A stretch of DNA of 64,000 bases from Chrysomallon squamiferum (Eukaryota; Mollusca; Gastropoda; Neomphalida; Peltospiridae), in the NCBI GenBank assembly GCA_012295275.1, contig CM022677.1:10800021-10864020 (forward strand), in the 5' to 3' direction. The notes under the pieces were generated by a model. The model was not told the origin of the DNA. It saw only the letters and a program-made list of their open reading frames with translations, and made no database searches. Each line of letters starts with the position of its first letter. Position 1 is the first letter of the stretch. This document shows, piece by piece, positions 26,463-39,469 of this stretch. Made by a program: the position numbers and the translations under genes.

Positions 26463-29400
26463 GTAAATGTCTGCTTCAAAGTGCTTCTCCTGTTTAACAT
26501 CTCCACAAAGTGCTTCTCCTGTTTAACTTGTCTCCTAAAACTGATGATGATGTTTGTCTTCAAAGTGCTTCTCCTGTTTAACATCTCCACACAACTGAGT
26601 AAATGTCTGCTTCAAACTGCTTCTCCTCTTTAACATCTCCACACAACTGAGTAAATGTCTGCTTCAAAGTGCTTGTCCTGTTTAACATCTCCACATAACT
26701 GAGTAAATGTCTGCTTCAAAGTGCTTCTCCTGTTTAAAATCTCCACACAACTGCGTAAATGTCTGCTTCAAAGTGCTTCTCCTGTTTAACATCTCCACAT
26801 AACTGAGTAAATGTCTGCTTCAAAGTGCTTCTCCTGTTTAACATCTCCACATAACTGAGTAAATGTCTGCTTCAAAGTGCTTCTCCTGTTTAACATCTCC
26901 ACACAACTGAGTAAATGTCTGCATCAAAGTGCTTCTCCTGTTTAACATCTCCAAATAACTGAGTAAATGTCTGCTTCAAAGTGCTTCTCCTGTTTAACAT
27001 CTCCACACAACTGAGTAAATGTCTGCTTCAAAGTGCTTCTCCTGTTTAACATCTCCACACAACTGCGTAAATGTCTGCTTCAAAGTGCTTCTCCTGTTTA
27101 ACATCTCCACATAACTGAGTAAATGTCTGCTTCAAAGTGCTTCTCCTGTTTAACATCTCCACACAACTGAGTAAATGTCTGCTTCAAAGTGCTTCTCCTG
27201 TTTAACATCTCCACACAACTGAGTAAATGTCTGCTTCAAAGTGCTTCTCCTGTTTAACATCTCCACACAACTGAGTAAATGTCTGCTTCAAAGTGCTTCT
27301 CCTGTTTAACATCTCCACATAACTGAGTAAATGTCTGCTTCAAAGTGCTTCTCCTGTTTAACATCTCCACATAACTGAGTAAATGTCTGCTTCAAAGTGC
27401 TTCTCCTGTTTAACATCTCCACACAACTGAGTAAATGTCTGCTTCAAAGTGCTTCTCCTGTTTAACATCTCCACATAACTGAGTAAATGTCTGCTTCAAA
27501 GTGCTTCTCCTGTTTAACATCTCCACATAACTGAGTAAATGTCTGCTTCAAAGTGCTTCTCCTGTTTAACATCTCCACATAACTGAGTAAATGTCTGCTT
27601 CAAAGTGCTTCTCCTGTTTAACATCTCCACACAACTGAGTAAATGTCTGCTTCAAAGTGCTTCTCCTGTTTCTCCAACATCTCTTCTCCTGTTTAACATC
27701 TCCACACAACTGAGTAAATGTCTGCTTCAAAGTGCTTCTCCTGTTTAACATCTCCACATAACTGAGTAAATGTCTGCTTCAAAGTGCTTCTCCTGTTTAA
27801 CATCTCCACACAACTGAGTAAATGTCTGCTTCAAAGTGCTTCTCCTGTTTAACATCTCCACATAACTGAGTAAATGTCTGCTTCAAAGTGCTTCTCCTGT
27901 TTAACATCTCCACACAACTGAGTAAATGTCTGCTTCAAAGTGCTTCTCCTGTTTAACATCTCCACATAACTGAGTAAATGTCTGCTTCAAAGTGCTTCTC
28001 CTGTTTAACATCTCCACATAACTGAGTAAATGTCTGCTTCAAAGTGCTTCTCCTGTTTAACATCTCCACACAACTGAGTAAATGTCTGCTTCAAAGTGCT
28101 TCTCCTGTTTAACATCTCCACACAACTGAGTAAATGTCTGCTTCAAAGTGCTTCTCCTGTTTAACATCTCCACATAACTGAGTAAATGTCTGCTTCAAAG
28201 TGCTTCTCCTGTTTAACATCTCCACATAACTGAGTAAATGTCTGCTTCAAAGTGCTTCTCCTGTTTAACATCTCCACACAAATGTCTGTAAATGTCTGTT
28301 TCAAACTGAGTGTGCTTCTCCTGTTTAACATCTCCACACAACTGCGTAAATGTCTGCTTCAAAGTGCTTCTCCTGTTTAACATCTCCACACAACTGAGTA
28401 AATGTCTGCTTCAAAGTGCTTCTCCTGTTTAACATCTCCACACAACTGCGTAAATGTCTGCTTCAAAGTGCTTCTCCTGTTTAACATCTCCACACAACTG
28501 AGTAAATGTCTGCTTCAAAGTGCTTCTCCTGTTTAACATCTCCACACAACTGAGTAAATGTCTGCTTCAAAGTGCTTCTCCTGTTTAACATCTCCACACA
28601 ACTGAGTAAATGTCTGCTTCAAAGTGCTTCTCCTGTTTAACATCTCCACACAACTGAGTAAATGTCTGCTTCAAAGTGCTTCTCCTGTTTAACATCTCCA
28701 CACAACTGAGTAAATGTCTGCTTCAAAGTGCTTCTCCTGTTTAACATCTCCACACAACTGAGTAAATGTCTGCTTCAAAGTGCTTCTCCTGTTTAACATC
28801 TCCACATAACTGTAAATGTCTGCTTCAAAGTGCTTCTCCTGTTTAACATCTCCACACAACTGAGTAAATGTCTGCTTCAAAGTGCTTCTCCTGTTTAACA
28901 TCTCCACACAACTGAGTAAATGTCTGCTTCAAAGTGCTTCTCCTGTTTAACATCTCCACACAACTGAGTAAATGTCTGCTTCAAAGTGCTTCTCCTGTTT
29001 AACATCTCCACATAACTGAGTAAATGTCTGCTTCAAAGTGCTTCATCTCCACATAACTGAGTTTGTCTGCATCTCTCCTGTTTAACATCTCCAACTGAGT
29101 AAATGTCTGCTTCAAAGTGCTTCTCCTGTTTAACATCTCCACATAACTGAGTAAATGTCTGCTTCAAAGTGCTTCTCCTGTTTAACATCTCCACATAACT
29201 GAGTAAATGTCTGCTTCAAAGTGCTTCTCCTGTTTAACATCTCCACACAACTGAGTAAATGTCTTCTTTAGACAACTGATAAATGTCTGCTTCAAAGTGC
29301 TTCTCCTGTTTAACATCTCCACACAACTGAGTAAATGTCTGCTTCAAAGTGCTTCTCCTGTTTAACATCTCCACATAACTGAGTAAATGTCTGCTTCAAA

Positions 29401-30528
29401 GTGCTTCTCCTGTTTAACATCTCCACATAACTGAGTAAATGTCTGCTTCAAAGTGCTTCTCCTGTTTAACATCTCCACAACTGTGTAAATGTCTGCTTCA
29501 AAGTGCTTCTCCTGTTTAACATCTCCACATAACTGATTAAATGTCTGCTTCAAAGTGCTTCTCCTGTTTAACATCTCCACACAACTGAGTAAATGTCTGC
29601 TTCAAAGTGCTTCTCCTGTTTAACATCTCCACATAACTGAGTAAATGTCTGCTTCAAAGTGCTTCTCCTGTTTAACATCTCCACATAACTGAGTAAATGT
29701 CTGCTTCAAAGTGCTTCTCCTGTTTAACATCTCCACACAACTGAGTAAATGTCTGCTTCAAAGTGCTTCTCCTGTTTAACATCTCCACATAACTGAGTAA
29801 ATGTCTGCTTCAAAGTGCTTCTCCTGTTTAACATCTCCACACAACTCAGTAAATGTCTGCTTCAAAGTGCTTCTCCTGTTTAACATCTCCACACAACTGA
29901 GTAAATGTCTGCTTCAAAGTGCTTCTCCTCTTTAACATCTCCACACAACTGAGTAAATGTCTGCTTCAAAGTGCTTCTCCTGTTTAACATCTCCACATAA
30001 CTGAGTAAATGTCTGCTTCAAAGTGCTTCTCCTGTTTAAAATCTCCACATAACTGAGTAAATGTCTGCTTCAAAGTGCTTCTCCTGTTTAACATCTCCAC
30101 ACAACTGAGTAAATGTCTGCTTCAAAGTGCTTCTCCTCTTTAACATCTCCACATAACAGGTAATGTGTCTGCTTCAAAGTGCTTCTCCTGTTTAACATCT
30201 CCAAATAACTGAGTAAATGTCTGCTTCAAAGTGCTTCTCCTGTTTAACATCTCCACACAACTGAGTAAATGTCTGCTTCAAAGTGCTTCTCCTCTTTAAC
30301 ATCTCCACACAACTGCGTAAATGTCTGCTTCAAAGTGCTTCTCCTGTTTAACATCTCCACACAACTGATTAAATATCTGCTTCATAGTGTTTCTCCTTTT
30401 TAATATGTTCACTCAACTGAGTAAATGTCTGCTTCAAAGTGCAGCTCCTGTTTAATATCTCAACACAACTGAGTAATTGTCAACTTCAAAGTGCTTCTCC
30501 TGTTTAACCTCTCCACATGAGTCTCTGA

Positions 30529-30720
30529 CTAGTAGTAGTAGTAGTAGTAGTAGTAGTATTTTTGAAATTTTTATGAATGAAGAAACATTAAGGTTTCAGT
30601 ATATAATTATTTTAATATATAAATTAATTATACACTTATAACGATAACAACTACAACAACAACAACAATAACAACAACAACAACAATAATAATAATAATA
30701 ATAATAATAACAATAATAAT
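30529..30720. repeat. AGT and AAC/AAT microsatellites at the satellite edge
   Basis: (AGT)n at 30,531-30,558 begins about 12 bp after the last satellite unit. An (AAC)n/(AAT)n tract follows at 30,652-30,720. A simple repeat at each boundary is common where tandem arrays meet ordinary DNA. Confidence 0.9.
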
Positions 30721-31340
30721 TATAAATAAATAAATAATAAAAAGCTATATAATAATGATAATAAGAAGAAGAATAGGAAATAAATTAATAATTAAAAATT
30801 ATACAACTTACAAATTTAAACGTTCCTGGTTTTTACTTACGTATGTGTAAGAAGAACTGAAGCTGTTTGGTTATTTTCCCTTCTAATCACAAACCATTGT
30901 TTTAGAGATAACTGTTCATTGATAGCGGATGACATAGCGAAATAGATATTTGTTGGAAAGCCACATCAAACTACGTTTTAGTTACTTGAACAGAGCTGTA
31001 AAAACGTGTTGTTAGTAAGTCAACTGGATCTCCGTGACTGTCCAGCTGACCAGTTAGCCACACGTCTGTCCTTTACAGTGTAAAACTGATCTCGTCACAA
31101 AAATGTGATCTCTGCTTTTACTGCCTAGGAAAGACCACACAGAATGCATTCCTATATTTAGAGTAAAAATAGCGACGCTACTTATTTTTCATCACTGAAG
31201 GAATATTTATTTTATTTAAACAATGTATTTCAACATTATTTTTTAAATCTCAGTTAAGAAATAACTTTACAACTTGTTTTATTAAATTAGTGTTTATCTT
31301 TTCCATTCACACATCCATGTATTAATTTCGATAATTCAAA
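30721..31340. other. AT-rich sequence, no gene seen
   Basis: No exon or RNA gene could be supported. Mixed AT-rich sequence with AAT-like runs at 30,721-30,790. Confidence 0.6.
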
Positions 31341-31362
31341 TGTTTTTATCTGTGAGAGACTG

Positions 31363-31620
<258 letters not shown>

Positions 31621-32256
31621 CTCTGACAGGTTCACACGCTGTTTATTGTCTTTGTCTCTTTTTTCTCTGTCACATTCTCGTTCTCTCATTCTTTCAACTC
31701 TCTCTCTCTCTTCTCTCCTAACAATTTTACCTAAAGCAAAGTTTTTGCTAAAGTCAAGTGTTTGTATTATGAACAGATAAAAAGAACTGTTTTGAAAGAA
31801 GTAATTTTTAACAACCTGGCTTAAACGAACGCACTGAATTGTTCTTTACTAAGGTTTAGCACCGGACATTTTAAAATCCTATTTCGTATTGTAGAATTTT
31901 GAGTTTCCCCAGGCAAATTCTCTTTATTTTTTTTTTCAGTTTATAAATAATTCTCTGTAGATTCTTGATATCTGTAGATTACTGGATAGAGAACAGAAAT
32001 ACTGAATTTTTATTTCTTTATTTTAGATTTTTTCAGATATTAAAAGTGAGGAAGTAAACAGTTTGTTATTATTATTACTATTTCAAAATACTCCGCTGTA
32101 TAACTATGTAATATTATTTACTTAAACAAATAATGTCAAAGTCAATGGATTTATATTTTGATAATTCTCGTATAACTATGTGACCTATCTCTTATTTTTA
32201 CAGAAATAAAACAGTTTAACACCTGAAACAATTTACTATATAGAATTCTATTTTAT

Positions 32257-32287
<31 letters not shown>

Positions 32288-32640
32288 CACAATATAGAAT
32301 TCTATTTTATTATATATATAATTAACAAATATAGAATTATATTATATTATATATATATAATTAAACCAAATTAGAACTCTTCCCCAAAATAGCTTTAACT
32401 ATAGATACTACTGAACACTTAGCTTATATAATACTTAAGGTTTACATATTACAGCGAAGACTACTGTCTCCGTCAAACACACACACCTCACATCTTGGAT
32501 AAGAATATGACGACAGATATCGTTAATAACCTCGTCACATCAATGCAGTAACATCTCAACGTCAGATAACAAACAACATGATAAAGGATAGAAAAAGATT
32601 GTCATAATCATACTACAATTCATTTATTTTTATTTTTATT
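31621..32640. repeat. AT-rich mosaic with partial duplicates
   Basis: Contains three blocks that recur. 31,924-32,020 resembles 36,900-36,980 (shared AACTGAAATACT-like text after a T run). 32,088-32,200 resembles 34,800-34,912 (GTAATATTATTTACTTAAA then AATAATGTCAAA). 32,412-32,512 resembles 33,702-33,795 (TAGCTTATATAATACTTAAG then GGATAAGAATAT). A TA run lies at 32,256-32,283. No gene recognised. Confidence 0.7.
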
Positions 32641-32659
32641 TGTTATTGTTGTCATTACT

Positions 32660-32788
32660 GATTTATTACTTTCTGTAACGCGATGTAAATACGGCCTTAA
32701 TCTCCTAAACTGAATTCTCCGTAAGAATTGAATGTCTATTTTATGTCAAAATCCTTCTTAACGAATATATCTTAACAGAATAACCATT
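32660..32788 (-). repeat. inverted repeat partner of 37,306-37,440
   Basis: About 125 bp that reverse-complement 37,306-37,440 with scattered mismatches. Shared text includes CCTTAATCTCCTAAACTGAA and ATATCTTAACAGAATAA. It lies next to the inverted minisatellite-like copy at 32,790-32,960, so both belong to one larger repeat in minus orientation. Confidence 0.85.
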
Positions 32789-32789
32789 A

Positions 32790-32960
32790 AATTTTGTAGT
32801 TGAGGGACAAATCGCAAAAAAAAAACCTGTGACCTGTACCCAGGTATCGCATACGAACAAATATAACCATCATAACATGTAAGCAACCAAGCAACATGCA
32901 AAACAACCTGTACCGCAGCCAACACAAACTACCAACACACAGCCCTTACTCAAAACGATT
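32790..32960 (-). repeat. dispersed repeat, copy 2 (inverted, minisatellite-like)
   Basis: On the minus strand this reads TTTTGAGTAAGGGCTGTGTG then TTGGTAGTTTGTGTTGG, which is the monomer of the array at 164-2,440. It continues GGTACAGGTTGTTTTGC, as at 36,586, and GATGGTTATAT with GGGTACAGG, as at 2,443 and 2,586. The minus-strand open frame 32,870-33,148 runs through this repeat and is not a supported gene. Confidence 0.75.
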
Positions 32961-33149
32961 CTAGGAAACAAACCACAGGAAAACAAGTTACAATTTTTAA
33001 TTAAAATTAAGAAATATATTAGAAAGGAAAGATAGATTAAACACATTTTGTCAGATTTTTTGTTAATGTTCTTTGATTTTAATGTTAGTGGTTTAGCCTG
33101 ATGTTCCAATACCACAAAGAAATTCTGCCACAGTCTTGCGGTCCTCAAG

Positions 33150-33931
33150 GCTCTCCCTGTAAGTCTGTTATCTCTGAACCTAGATAATTAAAACTAGATG
33201 TTTTGACGCATTTCCACTACAACTTTGTTTTGCGAGTTATATGAACTGCTCATAACAGATTTTGTTTACCACCCTTATTGCTATGAATAACTTCCATATT
33301 AAACCTATTCTGATTATAGAGCAAGCTGGAGAATATATAGTGAAACACATTTTAGCCTGGGACATTTTATAAATCATTTATACGAAACCTTTAATTTAAA
33401 TCTATCCTAATCAGTAAGCTAAACCCAAGCCAGACCCAATGGGAAGCCCTTTTCTTTAATCCTGCCTAATCAATAAGCTTAACAATTACCCCATGCATAC
33501 TGTGATGCCACATTCATACATTTCCTGACTTTTTTCCTGTGATATTTTTTCCTGTGTATTTTAACATTCCAGTCCCAGAATGCTGTCAAGGCTGGTTGGA
33601 ACTTTATCAGACAAGCAGGTGATTGTGGGTCCTCCACTATAATGTTTAAGGAAATCTAGCAATTATTATATATTAAACAGGAGACCGGTGTCTCCTCCAC
33701 ACATAGCTTATATAATTCTTAAGGGTTACATATTACAGATGCTGCCTCCGTCACACATACACACACGTATAATCCTGGATAAGAATATTTAGAACTAGAA
33801 CAGTGACGGTATTCAAACATTTTTAACAAAAGTTGTTGTCAGTAACTTGTCGTGTTCTCACTATAGAGGTCCACAAGATGATTTCTGTTCAGCCATATAC
33901 CACTTTGAAATTATTAATTAAAATAATTTTT
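33150..33931. other. AT-rich sequence with small duplicates
   Basis: No gene recognised. Includes the second copy of the 32,412 block (33,702-33,795). Two similar short stretches at about 33,395 and 33,455 share TAATC.GTAAGCT/AATAAGCTTAA-like text. Confidence 0.55.

Positions 33932-34683
<752 letters not shown>

Positions 34684-34760
<77 letters not shown>
34684..34760. repeat. (GA)n microsatellite
   Basis: Perfect GA run of about 38 dinucleotides. Confidence 0.97.
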
Positions 34761-34762
<2 letters not shown>

Positions 34763-34799
34763 TTGTTTTTGTTGTTATTATTACAACAAAAAAATTGCT

Positions 34800-34912
34800 G
34801 TGTAACTGATTGCATTTGTTGTGTAATATTATTTACTTAAATAAATAATGTCAAACTCTATACATGAATTTATATTAAAATAATTCTCCTATATGACCCA
34901 TCTCTTATATTA
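34800..34912 (+). repeat. direct duplicate of 32,088-32,200
   Basis: Shares GTAATATTATTTACTTAAA, AATAATGTCAAA, TTTATAT and ATGACC(C/T)ATCTCTTAT in the same order, about 2.7 kb away. Confidence 0.8.
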
Positions 34913-35110
34913 ATTTATGTATTCGGCTTATCACAAAAACACAAATGTACTTTGAATGGTCACTGCTAAAAGGTCAGATCTGACGGAAACAGCCTGAGTC
35001 TATTTATTTTTGTTACGTCAGATCAGTTCTCAGCTTTTTGAGTGTCACACACACAACCCATGTTTATTTTGGACATTTTGGCTTTCACCTCATTTCTTTC
35101 GTTTTTTTAA

Positions 35111-35179
35111 TCTTCTTCTTCTTCTTCTTCTTCTTCTTTTTCTTCTTCTTATCATTATTATTATTATTATTATTATTAT
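35111..35179. repeat. (CTT)n-(ATT)n microsatellite
   Basis: CTT run 35,111-35,150 followed by ATT run 35,151-35,179. Open frames on both strands across it are artefacts. Confidence 0.93.
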
Positions 35180-35259
35180 CATCATTGTACTAATAATTTC
35201 TATTTTTTCTTTTTTAATTCTTAAATCTGGTGCTAGTCGCATGGATTTGCTTTGTTGAA

Positions 35260-36485
35260 AAGTATTCCTTGCTCTAACTTTGTTAATTTCTAATCGATTT
35301 TTAAAAGATAAAACAGTAAATAAAATGGTCATAAAATGAATCATTTATTGTTTGAAATTCAGTGCATTTTTAACATCTGGTGCACAAGAACAAGAAAAAA
35401 AAAACAACAGTGAACAGAAGTAGCACAGCAGATAGGTTACCGACCTCTGATTTAGCTCTATCATATAATTATATAACACATTCAAATATTTGCATCTAGA
35501 TATAATCTTATTACATATACAGACATAATAAAAAAGAATAAGTATTTTATGATTAGTTTTATTTGTTAATATTTAGTTCTATATGTAACTGGTATTATGT
35601 ATAATTGTTTATACATAACTGTATTATGTACATAAATAATAATAATAAACAATAGTATTTTATGGTTAATTTTAGTTTAAATCTAGATATAATTCTTAGA
35701 TTCTAGTTACTAATAAAACACAATATTATAATTATTAAAACTTCTAATAACTTATATTAGACATCTGTATATACTGTCACAGTTACATTTACTATTTTCC
35801 AATACATTTTTATCTTCTGTTTTAGATACTGATTGTGTTCGTAAACACACTTAATTAAACACATATATAGAGAATTTGTATAATATGATTATTTATCTAA
35901 AGTGACAGATGTACTTTATTATTGTGAAATCTTTATTATTCTCTTTCAGATACTAAAATGAGAATTTATTAGATGCACGGCTAATACACATATATTATAT
36001 TACATGATTTTTGATCTATGTAACTGGGTTTTTTTTATATTTTATTATTCATAAAAAAAATGTATCTACTGTTACAGTTATACTTATTAAATAAACATTT
36101 TTTGCTCAGATTCTGATGCCAGTGAGATGCACAGTATTAAAATATTCTCGTTAGACTACACTCGCAAACACATCAGTACAGGACGATGGGGTACGAACCA
36201 TAAATATAATAAAAAATAGCAAACAAATGCCTGTCAGTGTATCATTCAAAGTCTCTGAAATATTAAAATAATTTAAAACTTTTTTGACAGTTCTATCCTG
36301 GACGAGCCTCCAGTTTGTTGCAATTTTTAACTAATGATTAAGAGAACAAAAAGTACAAAAGTCACGTTTTAATCAGACTGTGTCAGAGTCTGAGGTGTTC
36401 GCTAGCACGATGAGGTGATACAGCAGTTTTCTCATTCAAACTCAGACACAATTTACCGAGTCATTAAAATCAGCATAAAAATGTC
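35260..36485. other. AT-rich sequence, no gene seen
   Basis: No exon, RNA gene or long repeat supported. Short A and T runs only. Confidence 0.55.
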
Positions 36486-36760
36486 TCAGGTGGGAATAAT
36501 TGTCTTCGGTTCGGGTGGAATGGTTCGTAGGTTTTGGGTAGTTGTTTTACTGGGTGTAGGTTTGTTTTAGCTAAGGTTTGTGTTAGGTACAGGTTGTTTT
36601 GCCTATTGGTTATTGCATACATGTGATGAGTATGGGTTGTGTTGGGCATGTTATTTAAGGTGTATGTTATGTTTCTTTCCTGTTTTTCTTTTTTCTTTTT
36701 TGTGACGGAAAGATTGGGTGCAGGTTGTATTGGATATGAGTTTTGTTGTTCAAATTCATT
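36486..36760 (+). repeat. dispersed repeat, copy 3 (unexpanded minisatellite relative)
   Basis: G/T-rich stretch with a few degenerate minisatellite-like units (GTAGGTTTTGGGTAGTTGTT, GATGAGTATGGGTTGTG) and the shared blocks GGTACAGGTTGTTTTGC and GGTGCAGGTTGTATTGGATA. There is no regular array here, so it may show the state before expansion. The minus-strand open frame 36,470-36,772 is unlikely to be a gene. Confidence 0.7.
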
Positions 36761-37105
36761 GTGGTAATGCATTTTCTCGCATGTCAGAATCTGTACTTAC
36801 AAAGTAACTTACTGAAACTAGACCTATTTTATTGTTGTAACCCAGTCAAAATCCAAACCTGCTATGAATAGCTCGGAAAAACGAAAGCAAAACCTTTTTT
36901 TTTTTTTTTTTTTGAGTTCTTAGTTAATCCATATAGCTGGTTTCAGAACTGAAATACTAAATTTTTATTTGCTTAATTTATTAAAAAATTTAATAAAAAC
37001 AAATAGTTAATATTGGTTAAAGTAGGGACGAGTGTTTTGAAACTTCTACATACAGCTAAATAAATAAATAAATAAATCTTAATTGTACATATTTATCTAC
37101 TCTCC

Positions 37106-37208
<103 letters not shown>

Positions 37209-37305
37209 TATAAACAGATTGTTATTATTATGACGTGTTATTAAAAAATAATTTCTGTTTTTACTAAATCTCCCTACAATCACACAGTTTAATTTATCAG
37301 ATGCT

Positions 37306-37440
37306 GATTATTCTGTTAAGATATTTTTGTTAAAGAGGATCTGGACATGAAATCGACATTCAAATCTTAAGGGGAATTCAGTTTAGGAGATTAAGGGCAT
37401 ATTTATACCATGTTACAGAATGTAATAAACCAGTAAAGAC
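37306..37440 (+). repeat. inverted repeat partner of 32,660-32,788
   Basis: Reverse complement of the earlier block with modest divergence. Shared core TTCAGTTTAGGAGATTAAGG. It follows copy 3 of the dispersed repeat in the same order as in the inverted copy 2, so it extends that repeat family to roughly 0.9 kb. Confidence 0.85.
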
Positions 37441-38290
37441 AACAACAACAACAGTTATTATTATTATTATTATTATTAATGAGAACAACAACAAACTAAA
37501 GTATAATATTTGTTTCTATATTTTTCTGTCTCTCTTTCTCAGCCATTTCTGTTTCTTTTCTTTTTTTTAAATCCATCTTACCGTCGTGCTTTCTCAACCT
37601 TCCTCTAGTTGAAGGAAAGTCATGTTAATCTGGATTAGCCTCTAAAGTGTTCAATAGACAAAAACGTGCCTCATCTGCTGATAAAACAGTCTGAGTTGTA
37701 CCTAATAATCTCTCATCTCAGTTTATCATCGTATAATTTTTTCCTTATACACTTTCCTACTAACACGAACAGCACTATAATCTTATTGTGCAGTCTCATT
37801 TTACTCTGGACATCTCCTATACCAATATAATTATTCTGAATGATACCAGCTTTCCATTTCTAATTATCAACGTCGTCTTTAACTAATAAAATATAATCTT
37901 AATGTCGAATCTTCACAGCTTTTTAGTTTAGTGCTGTAATATTGTTACAAAAAGGAATCTTAGTCGGAATGCGCCTGCTATTGCTATCACTAAAAATTAA
38001 ATAAAAATAAAAATTTTCATCTGGAGGCGCCTTCTCTTCTGTTCAGTCTTTTTCGTCTTGTTGTTGCTGGTGTTATATCATCAACATCATCGTCGTTTCG
38101 GGACGCTAGTGTTACTGTTTTCGGTTTAAACTGAAGCATGCACAATATTTTATCATATTTTATTTTATTTTGAAATACTAAAAGAAAGATAACTGTCAAA
38201 AGTCAAAGCAGAAATCTTTATTTAATGAATTAATTAAAAAAGCACGTGCACGCTGTCAGTGAAACAAATTGTGTTAGTCTGTCTCGGTAT
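37441..38290. other. AT-rich sequence, no gene seen
   Basis: AAC and ATT runs at 37,440-37,478. No coding feature recognised. The minus-strand frame 38,017-38,199 has no domain I know. Confidence 0.5.
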
Positions 38291-38293
38291 ATG

Positions 38294-38356
38294 CTGCAGT
38301 AGATTGTTATACTGCAGTAGATTGATATGCTGCAGTAGATTGATATACTGCAGTGG
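38294..38356. repeat. 18-bp tandem repeat, 3.5 copies
   Basis: Units CTGCAGTAGATTGTTATA, CTGCAGTAGATTGATATG and CTGCAGTAGATTGATATA, then CTGCAGTGG. Each begins with a PstI-type palindrome CTGCAG. Confidence 0.93.
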
Positions 38357-38483
38357 TGGCAAAACTTTGCTGCTAGGCGTGTCAGTACTTTTATATCTTA
38401 ATCCTTTTTACATCGTCATATGTCACTTCTAAATTTATATTGTTAAATGGTATACTACATTATGATTTTAACACACAAGTATA

Positions 38484-38486
<3 letters not shown>

Positions 38487-38521
<35 letters not shown>
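38487..38521. repeat. (AT)n microsatellite
   Basis: Perfect AT run of about 17 dinucleotides. Confidence 0.95.
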
Positions 38522-38522
<1 letters not shown>

Positions 38523-38768
38523 TATGTTATACCATAAATATAATTAGCAAGCCTGACAAAGTTATTAATGCAGTAGAATTACTTGTGATCCTTTCTGATC
38601 AGGGATTATTTCTAATGAATATAACATGGCATCTGTTATTACTACTACTGCTGACACACACACACATTTAAGAATTAGTAATATTTTCAGCAGTAGTGGC
38701 ATTAATAGAACTACTACTAGTAGTATTAGCTAGTATGGTAGAAGTAGTAATAGTATGGAAGAAGTTGA

Positions 38769-38777
38769 AGTAGTAGT

Positions 38778-38837
<60 letters not shown>
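38769..38837. repeat. (AGT)n microsatellite
   Basis: About 22 AGT triplets preceded by interrupted AGT/GAAGTAGT sequence from about 38,690. The poly-Thr minus-strand frame is an artefact. Confidence 0.95.
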
Positions 38838-38978
38838 CAGTTAGCCTCGATACCAAAGAGTATATAGATTATAAGATCGTCATCTTTACAACCAATATAT
38901 TCACCTAGGTTTTAAAGTTTTTTTCTCTACTTATTTAATTTTTTAATTATGATAAAAATATTTATTTATGTTAAATTT

Positions 38979-39031
38979 GTTTATTTATTTATTTGTTTAT
39001 TTATTTATTTACTTATTTATGTATTTGTTTA
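38979..39031. repeat. (TTTA)n tetranucleotide repeat
   Basis: Imperfect TTTA repeats with TTTG and TTAC interruptions. Confidence 0.85.
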
Positions 39032-39324
39032 TAGGCTTTTAAGCAAAAAGAGAGAATTAGTTACAGGCTGATGGTATAAATCAACATAGGGAGTACTTCG
39101 AAAGTGCTTTTTTTTTATAAACGTTTTTAAAGTGACAGGTTTGCTCCCTAGAAATCAGTGTGTTTTCTGTTACATACACAACGTATTAGAGTGATAATTA
39201 GATGTGCAGCGGAATATTAAGTGGTGCTGTGTTCTGTAATTAACAAATAGTGTAACAAGAAAAGGCTAAAAGAAAGGTGAGATCCCGCAGGTTTAATACA
39301 TTGAATCATCTATCACAGATTACT

Positions 39325-39468
39325 ATTTATAACTGCAGTCTTCTAGAGTCACAACGGCTACATTAACAAGTTGAGAATGAAATATATTAATGTGAGTACT
39401 GATGTGTAAATGAATAAATTGAGTTTCAGCTATAATACTGTTTTATTAGTAGTAGTAGTAGTAGCAGT
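39325..39468 (+). repeat. direct repeat R1 ending in an AGT microsatellite
   Basis: Shares with 40,600-40,790 the order ACTGCAG, TAGAGTCACAACGG(C/T)TA, TTGAGAAT, ATGA.TAAATTGAG, TATAATA and then a simple-repeat tail. Here the tail is (TAG)n. This looks like two insertions of one short repetitive element with a 3' simple-repeat tail, or a local duplication. Confidence 0.7.
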
Positions 39469-39469
39469 A

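Larger units (their letters stand above)
3932..30518. repeat. 52-bp satellite DNA array, about 500 copies
   Basis: Tandem array of a 52-bp unit. Read on the + strand it starts CTCCACACAACTGAGTAAAT, continues GTCTGCTTCAAAGTGCTTCT and ends CCTGTTTAACAT. Two main unit types alternate irregularly: CACACAACTG and CACATAACTG. Rarer variants include CTGCGTAAATG, CTCTTTAAC, CCAAATAAC and units with deletions or small insertions. Edge units at about 3,932-4,060 and 30,360-30,518 are clearly more diverged than the core, as expected if unequal exchange homogenises the centre. Since 52 is not a multiple of 3, each minus-strand frame runs only about two units before a TGTTAA stop. This explains the many near-identical 60-100 residue frames beginning MEMLNRRSTLKQTFTQLCGD. 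Longer frames occur only where an indel unit shifts phase. None is a gene. Confidence 0.97.

Noticed and set aside
5477-29580. Dozens of minus-strand frames starting MEMLNRRSTLKQTFTQLCGD
   Set aside because: All are readings of the 52-bp satellite unit in successive frames. They end as soon as the third frame's TGTTAA is met, and their boundaries follow indels, not selection.
3932-30518. CRISPR array
   Set aside because: There are no unique spacers between repeats, the units are contiguous, and the setting is eukaryotic.
3932-30518. Centromeric CENP-B box in the satellite unit
   Set aside because: No sequence resembling TTCG....A..CGGG is present in the unit.
32870-33148. 92-residue minus-strand gene
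   Set aside because: Its C-terminal half is the inverted minisatellite-like repeat and the rest has no recognisable domain.
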